This document shows, piece by piece, positions 8,732 to 15,504 of a stretch of 63,752 bases of DNA. Made by a program: the position numbers and the translations under genes. The stretch comes from Anaerolineales bacterium. GTDB lineage: Bacteria > Chloroflexota > Anaerolineae > Anaerolineales > Villigracilaceae. Position 1 is the first letter of the stretch; the number at the start of each line of letters is the position of its first letter. Location: assembly GCA_020847435.1 (NCBI GenBank), contig JADLBX010000010.1, positions 1 through 63,752 on the forward strand, given 5' to 3'. The notes beneath the pieces are model-generated. The model did no database searches and had not been told where the DNA came from. It saw only the letters and a program-made list of their open reading frames with translations.

Positions 8732-8738
8732 CAGGCTG

Positions 8739-8744
8739 TATAAT
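8739..8744 (+). promoter_or_regulatory. -10 box of the Doc-type TA pair
   Basis: A perfect TATAAT 19 bases before the antitoxin ATG, followed by a CGAGG ribosome site. No good -35 hexamer is visible, as is common where an antitoxin represses its own promoter. Confidence 0.45.
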
Positions 8745-8763
8745 TTGTCGAACGAGGTACCCA

Positions 8764-8961
8764 ATGGTCACTGTTTCTGTTACGCTTTCAGAAGATCGTT
8801 TTCAAAAACTTCAAGCCTTAGCGGAACAATTTAATATTCCTATGGAGCAGTTGCTCCGAATAAGTTTTGAAGAGCTTGCCTTGCGCCCCCAAGAGGATTT
8901 TCAAAAGGCGCTAACGTACGTCTTGAAAACATACAAAGAACTCTACGAGCGCCTGGCGTAA
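8764..8961 (+). CDS. Antitoxin partner of the Doc-like toxin (65 aa)
   Basis: This 65-residue protein starts MVTVSVTLSEDRFQKLQALA, a short strand followed by helices, as in ribbon-helix-helix-type small antitoxins. The C-terminal half (YVLKTYKELYERLA) is a helix that could bind the toxin. The stop overlaps the toxin ATG by one base (TAATG), implying coupled translation. Family assignment rests mainly on its position before a Doc gene; DNA-binding autoregulation is inferred. Confidence 0.7.
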   Translation: MVTVSVTLSEDRFQKLQALAEQFNIPMEQLLRISFEELALRPQEDFQKALTYVLKTYKELYERLA

Positions 8962-9347
8962 TGATTCGCTCCGTCACTCTCACCGAGATTCTCGAAACAT
9001 ACCAGCAGATTATACAACAGACAGGGGGATTAGTCGCTATTCGAGACTTTGGCGCGCTTGAATCTGCTCTTGCTCAGCCCTATATGACTTTTGATGGGCG
9101 CGAACTTTATCCCAGCCTTGTCGAAAAAGCCGCAGCATTAGGGTTTTTTCTGATCCAAAATCATCCATTCGCGGACGGTAACAAGCGTACAGGTCACGCT
9201 GCAACGGCAATGTTTTTGGCAATAAACAATTACGAGATCAGCGCCACTATTGACGAGCAAACTGACATTATCCTGTCGGTTGCCGCAGGGAAAATGAGCC
9301 GACAAGAATTTACGGCTTGGCTTTCTAGCCACATTCAAGAGTTTTAG
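8961..9347 (+). CDS. doc: Doc/Fic-family toxin
   Basis: This 128-residue protein carries the Fic-fold active motif HPFADGNKRTGHAA around residue 68, matching the Doc pattern HxFx(D/A)xNKR. Doc toxins phosphorylate elongation factor Tu and stop translation; true Fic enzymes usually have HPFxxGNGR and transfer AMP. Here the NKR ending points to Doc, while ADG before it is a minor variation. Length is normal for Doc (about 126). It is translationally coupled to the antitoxin gene. Confidence 0.88.
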   Translation: MIRSVTLTEILETYQQIIQQTGGLVAIRDFGALESALAQPYMTFDGRELYPSLVEKAAALGFFLIQNHPFADGNKRTGHAATAMFLAINNYEISATIDEQTDIILSVAAGKMSRQEFTAWLSSHIQEF

Positions 9348-9364
9348 CGCTTATCTAGATTCCC

Positions 9365-10114
9365 TTAATGCCTCAAAATCTGCGATAAAAACAACTTCGT
9401 CCGATCTTCTTTGGGGTTGTTGAAGATCTGCTCGGGCGTCCCCTGTTCCACAATTTCACCCTTATCGAAAAAGATCATGCGGTCCGCAACGGCGCGGGCG
9501 AAGCCCATTTCGTGTGTGACCGCGAGGATGGTCATGCCTGATTTCGCCAACTCGATCATCACATCCAACACTTCTTTGATCATTTCAGGGTCAAGGGCAG
9601 AGGTCGGCTCATCGAAGAGCATAATATTGGGTTGCATCGCCAGCGACCGCGCAATCGCGACGCGTTGCTGTTGCCCGCCTGAAAGTTGACCCGGGTACTT
9701 GTTCGCTTGTTCGGGAATGCCCACCCGTTCGAGTAATTGCATGGCAACTTCCTCCGCTTTTTGCTTCGTCCACTTGCGGACTTGGATGGGGGCAAGCGTG
9801 ATATTTTGCATGACCGTCAAATGCGGGAACAGATTGAACTGCTGGAACACCATGCCCATCTCACTGCGGATCTGTTCAATGTTCCGCACATCGTGGCTCA
9901 ACTCAATGCCATCCACCACGATCGTCCCGCGCTGATGCTCTTCGAGGCGGTTTAACGTGCGGATGAACGTGGATTTTCCCGACCCCGAAGGTCCGAAGAT
10001 CACGATCACTTCGCGCCGCTCCACATCGAGGTTAATCCCCTTGAGCGCGTGGAAGTTCCCATACCATTTATGTACATCCCGCACGGAAATGATCGGTTCT
10101 TTCTCGTGTGTCAT
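9365..10114 (-). CDS. aapP: Amino-acid ABC transporter ATPase (AapP/GlnQ type)
   Basis: This 249-residue ATPase has Walker [11 protein letters not shown]-loop [11 protein letters not shown], signature [16 protein letters not shown] and Walker [13 protein letters not shown], typical of the polar amino-acid importer ATPases. The start at MTHEKEPII is supported by a GAGGAGTATAGG ribosome site; the frame upstream to 10231 overlaps the permease gene. It is the last gene of a minus-strand operon (aapJ, aapQ, aapM, aapP) and energises uptake of L-amino acids from the cell-surface binding protein. Confidence 0.92.
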   Translation of the reverse strand: MTHEKEPIISVRDVHKWYGNFHALKGINLDVERREVIVIFGPSGSGKSTFIRTLNRLEEHQRGTIVVDGIELSHDVRNIEQIRSEMGMVFQQFNLFPHLTVMQNITLAPIQVRKWTKQKAEEVAMQLLERVGIPEQANKYPGQLSGGQQQRVAIARSLAMQPNIMLFDEPTSALDPEMIKEVLDVMIELAKSGMTILAVTHEMGFARAVADRMIFFDKGEIVEQGTPEQIFNNPKEDRTKLFLSQILRH

Positions 10115-10158
10115 CCTATACTCCTCGTGAGACAATTTGGTAAATTGTCCAACATTGA

Positions 10159-11355
10159 TTAACGCTTGCCGACTCCCAGCCGCACTTCCAACTGCTGGCT
10201 GAGATACGACATGCCATAACTCAACACCCAAAAGATCAACGAAATAAACGCGTACACTTCGCGCTGTAAGCCGAGAAACTGCGGCTGTGCCAGCACAGTC
10301 TTGCCAATGCCGAGCAGGTCGAGCAAACCGACGATCGCCACCAGCGACGTATCCTTGAAAACGCCGATGAATTGCCCGACAAGAATGGGGATGATCAACC
10401 GCAACGCTTGCGGCAAAATAATGAAGATCATCGTCTGCACGCCGTTCAACCCCAAAGCCTCCGCCGCTTCGTATTGTCCTTTTGGAATCGCCTGCAAGCC
10501 GCCGCGCACATTCTCCGCGAGATATGCCGCGCTGAACAACGTAATGCCCACCATCGCGCGCAAGACACGATCCAACGTCCAGCCGTCGGGCAGGAAGAGC
10601 GGCAACATCAATTGCGCCATGAATAGGATCGTGATCAACGGCACGCCGCGCACCAACTCAATGTATCCCACGCTGAACCAGCGGATGACCGACAACTCCG
10701 AGCGGCGCCCCAGCGCAAGCGCCACGCCCATCGGGAACGAGAACAGGATGCCAACCACCGTAAGCAGGAACGTGAGCAACAAGCCGCCCCACAAGGTGGT
10801 ACGAACAACGGGCATGAATCCCGTCTCGGAACTTGACAGTCCATGTGTCAGGATGACGATGATGGGAAGCGAGACGACCCACCCCGCAATCACGCTTCGC
10901 TTCAGGACCTCGGGCTTGCCTCGCCCTAGCCCCCAGCCGACCAACCCCGTGAGGGTTAACGCGACAAGCCAACGCTTCGGCTCACTGCCGAATGGCGCCA
11001 AGGCAAGCGCCGCAGGAGCCAGCAAAAGCAGAAAGGCATAGCGCGACCCGCGCGCCCAAATGCCGATCGAGTTTCCCGCCAGGAAGACCAGAAACCCGAG
11101 CCAGAGCCATAACCTGCCCGCGTGTTCGATGGGATATTGCCCGATCATCAGCAGGCGCATGTTAGCGGAGATGACTTCCCACTCGGCGACGTTCAGCGCC
11201 CAATTCAAAAAGCCGCGCATCGCCCAATAGGCGATCAACGCGCCCACTACGGTCAGAAGCGAATCGGTCCATGAGCCGAAGAGGTTCTTGCGCGCCCAGC
11301 GCAGGATGTTGGAGCGTTCGGTCACGGGCGGCATCATAGTGTCAAGGTTTGCCAT
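10159..11355 (-). CDS. aapM: Amino-acid ABC transporter permease (AapM type)
   Basis: This 398-residue membrane protein has several N-terminal helices and a C-terminal permease domain with the EAAxxLGL coupling motif ([15 protein letters not shown]). The long N-terminal half with extra helices is typical of the AapQ/AapM pair rather than the shorter HisQ/M proteins. It starts 1 base after the end of aapQ. With AapQ it forms the membrane channel of a general L-amino acid importer. Confidence 0.9.
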   Translation of the reverse strand: MANLDTMMPPVTERSNILRWARKNLFGSWTDSLLTVVGALIAYWAMRGFLNWALNVAEWEVISANMRLLMIGQYPIEHAGRLWLWLGFLVFLAGNSIGIWARGSRYAFLLLLAPAALALAPFGSEPKRWLVALTLTGLVGWGLGRGKPEVLKRSVIAGWVVSLPIIVILTHGLSSSETGFMPVVRTTLWGGLLLTFLLTVVGILFSFPMGVALALGRRSELSVIRWFSVGYIELVRGVPLITILFMAQLMLPLFLPDGWTLDRVLRAMVGITLFSAAYLAENVRGGLQAIPKGQYEAAEALGLNGVQTMIFIILPQALRLIIPILVGQFIGVFKDTSLVAIVGLLDLLGIGKTVLAQPQFLGLQREVYAFISLIFWVLSYGMSYLSQQLEVRLGVGKR

Positions 11356-11356
11356 G

Positions 11357-12541
11357 TTAGCGCTCCACCAATTTGATGCGCTGGTTGTACCAGTTCATCA
11401 ACACGGATGTGAGGAGGCTGATGCTCAAGTATGTGAGCATAACCAATGAGATCATTTCCACCGCGCGCCCGGTTTGATTCTGAATCGTGTTGGATACATA
11501 GAATACATCTGGATAGCCGACGGCAATGGCGAGCGAGGAGTTTTTGACCAGATTCAAATACTGGCTGGTGAGCGGCGGGATGATGACGCGCAACGCCTGT
11601 GGAAAGACGATCAGCCGCAAAGTTTGGAAGCCGTTCAAGCCGAGCGCCCGCGCCGCCTCAGATTGTCCTTTGGAGACCGATTGGATGCCCGCCCGCACCA
11701 CCTCGCCGATGAACGCGGCGGTGTAGAGGACGAGTCCCGAGGTCAACGCCATAAATTCGGGGGTGAGAATTTTTCCGCCTGAAAGGTTCAAGCCTTTGAC
11801 AAAGGGCAGGTCAAAGATGAGCGGCTTTTCGGGGAGCAGGAGCCAGCCAAGCGCGCCGACAACGATGAGGGTCAGGATGCTCCAGAGCAACGTCAATGGG
11901 GCGCGACCCGTGCGCTGGCTGTAGGCGCGCAGGGCGAAGAAAACGATCAGGGCGAGAATCAAGCCGAAGAGCAGAATCAGTCGAAACGTCGGAAAAGAAG
12001 CGGTGGGAATCCCCCACGGAATCCCGACGCCGCGATTCGTCAGAATAATATCGCCGGGCCAGATGACGGCGTTTTGTACGCGCGGGAGTTTGAGAAAAAC
12101 TCCGAGATACCAGAAGATCAAAAAGACCAGCAGGGAGAGGTTGCGGATGAGTTCGAGGTAGAACGCGGCGAGGCGATTGATGATGAAGTTGGTTGAGAGG
12201 CGCGCCACGCCCAGAATAACGCCGAGGATCGTGGAAAAGACGATGCCGACTGAGCCGACCGTTACGGTGTTGACCAGCCCAATGAGAAAGGCTTGCCAAT
12301 AGGTTGAATTGCGGTCGTAGGGAAAGGCGGTCTCGGCGATGTCGAAGCCGGAAACGTTTTTGAAGAAGGAGTAACTTAATGTGATGCCTTGCTTGGCTAA
12401 CCCAACGCGCATGTTGTGGAAGATCAGCGCGCCGATAATCAGGACGATGATGACGAAGATAATCTGCCCGAGAACTTTTAGCGCGCGTTCGTCGCGCCAG
12501 AATGGAATTGTGGTCTGCTGGGGTTGGGCGTCGCGTTGCAT
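11357..12541 (-). CDS. aapQ: Amino-acid ABC transporter permease (AapQ type)
   Basis: This 394-residue membrane protein carries the motif SEAARALGLNGFQTLRLIV for docking the ATPase and a NSSLAIAVGYPDVF region typical of AapQ/GltJ permeases. A long periplasm-facing segment separates the early helices, as in other AapQ proteins (about 400 residues). It follows aapJ after 68 bases and is tightly linked to aapM. Substrate range is inferred from the Aap family as broad L-amino acids. Confidence 0.9.
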   Translation of the reverse strand: MQRDAQPQQTTIPFWRDERALKVLGQIIFVIIVLIIGALIFHNMRVGLAKQGITLSYSFFKNVSGFDIAETAFPYDRNSTYWQAFLIGLVNTVTVGSVGIVFSTILGVILGVARLSTNFIINRLAAFYLELIRNLSLLVFLIFWYLGVFLKLPRVQNAVIWPGDIILTNRGVGIPWGIPTASFPTFRLILLFGLILALIVFFALRAYSQRTGRAPLTLLWSILTLIVVGALGWLLLPEKPLIFDLPFVKGLNLSGGKILTPEFMALTSGLVLYTAAFIGEVVRAGIQSVSKGQSEAARALGLNGFQTLRLIVFPQALRVIIPPLTSQYLNLVKNSSLAIAVGYPDVFYVSNTIQNQTGRAVEMISLVMLTYLSISLLTSVLMNWYNQRIKLVER

Positions 12542-12609
12542 GATGTGGCGGCTGATATAAACGATGGAGGGCAGGGAGCAACTCCCCGCCCTCCATAATT
12601 CAAAATGGT

Positions 12610-13734
12610 TTAGCGGAACGGCGGAGCGTAGAGCAAGCCGCCATCGGTGTACAGGCTGTTGTAGCCGCGCGGGATGTAAGTGGGCGTGTCGGGACCGAGG
12701 TTGCGATTGTAGATTTCTTCGTAATTGCCGACCAACTTGATGATGTTGTAAGCCCAGTCGTTGGTGAGACCCAGTTTCAAGCCCAGGTCGCCTTCAAGCC
12801 CCAACAGGCGGCGGACTTCGGGCGCAGTGGCTGAGGCGCGCATGTCGTCAACATTGGCGGAGGTGAGTCCAAATTCTTCGCCGGAGAACAGCGTGAACAC
12901 GGTCCATTGGGCGATATCGAACCATTGATCGTCGCCATGGCGGACCATCGGACCGAGCGGTTCCTTCGACATGGTCACATCCATGATGACATGAGCGGCC
13001 GGGTCGGGCAGAACCGAGCGGCGGGAAACCAAGCCCGATTTGTCGGTGGTGACCGCGTCACAGCGACCTTCCGCGTAGGCGGCAAAGGTGGAGTCGGCGT
13101 CTTCAAAAACGGCGGGGGTGTAAGAAACGCCTTCAGCCGCCATCACGTCGGCGAGGTTCAGTTCGGTGGTTGTGCCGGTCTGAACGCAGATGGTGCCGCC
13201 GTCGAGGTCTTTCAAGGTGGTGAATCCGCTATCCTTCGGAACCATCATGCCCTGACCGTCATAGAACGTGGTGTGGACGAAGTTGCCGCCCAACTCGGTA
13301 TCGCGCACGAGCGACCAAGTGGTGTTGCGGCTGAGGATATCGATCTCGCCAGATTGCAACGCGGTGAAGCGTTCGGCGGCGGTCACAGGGCGGAATTCCA
13401 CTTTGGAAGCGTCGCCAAAGATCGCGGCGGCGAGGGCGCGGCAGTAATCCACGTCAATGCCGGCGAAGTTGCCGTTGGCGTCCACGTAACCAAAGCCAGG
13501 CACCTGTGAGTTAACGCCGCAGACCAACTTGCCGCGTTCTTGCACAGCCTTAAGTGTTACGCCGTAACCGGTCGGCGCGACAACGACTGGCGCTGAGGAG
13601 GTCACCTCAACAACCACGGTTTCCACAACAGTGACGGTATCGCCGCCAGAGGGCGCGGGAGCTGCGGTTCCACATGCGGCGAGCGCTAAAGCAACCAACA
13701 CAAGCAAGGTAAAGATGGTGTAAGTCTTACGCAT
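12610..13734 (-). CDS. aapJ: Amino-acid binding lipoprotein (AapJ type)
   Basis: This 374-residue protein has a lipoprotein signal (MRKTYTIFTL, then hydrophobic residues, then LALAAC with Cys21), so it should be anchored outside the membrane by lipid. A Pro/Ser/Val-rich linker follows, then the periplasmic-binding-protein type 2 fold with GKLVCGVNSQVPGFGYVD and GIDVDYCRALAAAIFGD, which is characteristic of AapJ. It binds amino acids and hands them to AapQM. A strong AAAGGAGGAGAA ribosome site precedes the ATG. It is the first gene of the operon, divergent from the phosphotransferase gene. Confidence 0.92.
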   Translation of the reverse strand: MRKTYTIFTLLVLVALALAACGTAAPAPSGGDTVTVVETVVVEVTSSAPVVVAPTGYGVTLKAVQERGKLVCGVNSQVPGFGYVDANGNFAGIDVDYCRALAAAIFGDASKVEFRPVTAAERFTALQSGEIDILSRNTTWSLVRDTELGGNFVHTTFYDGQGMMVPKDSGFTTLKDLDGGTICVQTGTTTELNLADVMAAEGVSYTPAVFEDADSTFAAYAEGRCDAVTTDKSGLVSRRSVLPDPAAHVIMDVTMSKEPLGPMVRHGDDQWFDIAQWTVFTLFSGEEFGLTSANVDDMRASATAPEVRRLLGLEGDLGLKLGLTNDWAYNIIKLVGNYEEIYNRNLGPDTPTYIPRGYNSLYTDGGLLYAPPFR

Positions 13735-13935
13735 TTCTCCTCCTTTGAGAAATTTTAATTTTGATTCAGCAGAACTACGAACAGACGAACAAGGTGAATT
13801 CTCAATGGCGCGCCTCCTTTCCTTTTCAAAGGTTTTTACTGCATTTTCGGGAAAAAATCAAGGAAACCGCGCAAAGGACATTGGCAAACGCCAAGTCAAA
13901 TCGCTGTATAATCTGCGCAAGTTTACAGGTCAACT
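13735..13935. other. Divergent intergenic region between aapJ and the phosphotransferase gene
   Basis: This 201-base gap holds the control regions of two divergent genes. A TATAAT at 13907-13912 points toward the phosphotransferase gene, with TTGGCA at 13881-13886 (spacer 20, long). TTGGC and GCCAA around 13881-13895 form a small inverted repeat that could be an operator. I see no clear promoter for aapJ. Confidence 0.4.
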
Positions 13936-14832
13936 GTGGATATTCAACCCATTCTCCAACGCGTGCCACAATTCGTTTCTGCCAAATCGCTGGAGGTCGT
14001 CGAACTGACCGGCGGCATCACCAACAAGAATTACAAGATCACCGCCGACGGCGAATCGTTCGTCTTGCGGATGGGCGGCAACGAGACGAAATATCTCGGC
14101 ATTGACCGCGCGGTGGAATACGAATGTTCCCGCCTCGCCGCGCAGAGTGGAGTTGCCCCAGACCCTGTCGCCTTTCTCGCCCCCGAAGGATTCATTGTCG
14201 CGCGGTTCGTGTCTGGCAAAGGGATGTCGGCTGAAGAGATAGGAACGGAAGAGAACATCGCCCGCGTCGTCGCTTCGATGAAATCCTATCACGCCATCGA
14301 AAAATTTCCAGGCTACTTCTCCCCTTTCCGCGTGGCGGAAGACTATCGCAAGACGGCAGAGAGTTTCAACGTCAAACTCCCCGCGAAAATGGACTGGTAT
14401 CTCGAAAAGTCTGCCGAAATCGAAAAAGCGATGTACGCGCGTGAGCCGCTCACTCTCCGTCCCTGCCACAACGACCTGCTCAACGGCAACTTCATAGACG
14501 ACGGCGCTCGCATTGTGATTTTAGATTGGGAATATGGCGGCATGGGCGACATCTTCTTTGACCTCGGCAACTTCGCCGTGCAACACGAGTTCACAGTAGA
14601 GCAAGATGATATCTTGCTCCGCACATATTTCGGCAACCCAACAGACTCGCAACGCGCGCATCAAAAACTGATGAAGATCATGTCCGATCTGAGGGAGGCG
14701 ATGTGGGCACAAGTCCAGCGCGGAGTCTCGAAATTGGATTTTGATTACGAAGGTTATGGACAGAAGTATTTTGAGAGATTTGAATCGAATACGAGTGGAG
14801 GCGATTATCAAATGTGGTTAGAGGAAGTTTGA
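13936..14832 (+). CDS. Choline/ethanolamine kinase-like phosphotransferase (APH fold)
   Basis: This 298-residue protein starts with GTG. It shows the aminoglycoside/choline-kinase fold: a GGITNKNYKI nucleotide loop, the catalytic HNDLLNGNF (Brenner motif, with catalytic Asp) near residue 177, and ILDWEYGGMGDIFFDLGNFA for metal binding. The DWEY.G pattern is typical of choline and ethanolamine kinases, which make phosphocholine or phosphoethanolamine from ATP. A substrate such as another amino alcohol or a thiamine precursor remains possible. A choline-related role fits loosely with the dimethylglycine-dehydrogenase-like gene downstream, but a four-helix-bundle element lies between them. Confidence 0.82.
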   Translation: MDIQPILQRVPQFVSAKSLEVVELTGGITNKNYKITADGESFVLRMGGNETKYLGIDRAVEYECSRLAAQSGVAPDPVAFLAPEGFIVARFVSGKGMSAEEIGTEENIARVVASMKSYHAIEKFPGYFSPFRVAEDYRKTAESFNVKLPAKMDWYLEKSAEIEKAMYAREPLTLRPCHNDLLNGNFIDDGARIVILDWEYGGMGDIFFDLGNFAVQHEFTVEQDDILLRTYFGNPTDSQRAHQKLMKIMSDLREAMWAQVQRGVSKLDFDYEGYGQKYFERFESNTSGGDYQMWLEEV

Positions 14833-14834
14833 AT

Positions 14835-14920
14835 CGTGAGGCGAACTGGGCGCGGAGCGTGAGGTGAACAGAACGTGGAGCGTGAGGCGAGTTGGGCGTA
14901 GTGCGTGAGGCGAGTTTTGT
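14835..14920 (+). repeat. 23-bp direct repeat array, upstream arm (3.7 copies)
   Basis: Units begin at 14835, 14858, 14881 and 14904, exactly 23 bases apart. Each starts CGTGAGGYGA and most end in GGAG; the last is partial. The array begins 3 bases after the phosphotransferase stop. Part of it (GTGGAGCGTGAGGCG, 14875-14889) is the exact reverse complement of 15360-15374 on the far side of the four-helix-bundle gene. Confidence 0.85.
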
Positions 14921-14971
14921 AAAGTATGAAGTTTCATTCAACCAAAAGCAGATTCCCCAAAGGAGGAAGAA

Positions 14972-15358
14972 ATGGCTATCGCAAAATCGCATCGTGAGTT
15001 ACGGGTGTATCAACTGGCATTCGAATCGGCAACACAGATCCATGAAGTGACGAAGAAATTCCCATCCGAAGAAAAATACAGCCTCACCGACCAGATCAGG
15101 CGTTCGTCGCGTTCGGTGTGCGCCAACATCGCAGAAGCATGGCGAAGACGCAAGTACCCGAAAAACTTCGTCAGCAAATTGACCGACTCCGACTCGGAAG
15201 CCACGGAAACATCGGTCTGGCTTGATTTTGCATTACACTTCGGCTACCTGACCGTCGAACAGCACAAAAAACTAGCCGACCACTACGACCACATATGCAG
15301 TCAACTATCCATTATGATGTCCCAACCCAACAAGTGGACGCCGCGTACCGACGAATAA
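14972..15358 (+). CDS. Four-helix-bundle protein, S23/IVP family
   Basis: This 128-residue protein matches the family once called ribosomal protein S23, encoded in intervening sequences of some 23S rRNA genes. It starts SHRELRVYQLAFESATQIHE and contains the hallmark LTDQIRRSSRSVCANIAEA, ending with SQLSIMMS. The fold is four helices; relatives include Avd, the accessory protein of diversity-generating retroelements. A perfect AGGAGG site lies just before the ATG. Here the gene is not in an rRNA gene and has no reverse transcriptase nearby; it lies between two inverted arrays of 23-bp repeats. Function of the family is poorly known (nucleic-acid binding is suggested for some members). Confidence 0.9.
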   Translation: MAIAKSHRELRVYQLAFESATQIHEVTKKFPSEEKYSLTDQIRRSSRSVCANIAEAWRRRKYPKNFVSKLTDSDSEATETSVWLDFALHFGYLTVEQHKKLADHYDHICSQLSIMMSQPNKWTPRTDE

Positions 15359-15359
15359 C

Positions 15360-15478
15360 CGCCTCACGCTCCACGCCTCACGCCCTCACGCATCCTCGCC
15401 TCACGCCCTCACGCATCCTCGCCTCACACTCTCACGCTCCACGCCTCACGAACCCACGCCTCACGTCTCTCACTCTCA
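15360..15478 (-). repeat. Repeat array, downstream arm, inverted (about 5.5 units)
   Basis: CGCCTCAC recurs at 15360, 15374, 15397, 15420, 15442 and 15457, giving spacings of 14, 23, 23, 22 and 15 bases. Two consecutive units (15374-15396, 15397-15419) are identical over 23 bases. The core is the complement of the CGTGAGGCG core in the upstream array, so the arrays face each other. The array begins 1 base after the stop of the four-helix-bundle gene. A reading frame passes through it by chance into the dehydrogenase gene. Confidence 0.85.
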
Positions 15479-15504
15479 AACACCCACAAAGGAAATCACC
15501 ATAC

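Noticed and set aside
11811-12596. 261-residue frame overlapping aapQ in another frame
   Set aside because: Arg/His-rich low-quality translation overlapping a clear permease; a frame shadow.
14972-15358. Diversity-generating retroelement (Avd-like protein)
   Set aside because: The protein family is related to Avd, but no reverse transcriptase, template repeat or variable repeat was found in the surrounding sequence.
14835-15478. CRISPR array
   Set aside because: Units are short (14-23 bases), directly abutting, without unique spacers of constant length, and no cas genes are present.
15295-15504. 70-residue N-terminal extension of the FAD oxidoreductase
   Set aside because: The frame is open only because the repeat array happens to lack stops; it overlaps the S23 gene end, and the FAD-binding domain begins right after the ATG at 15505.
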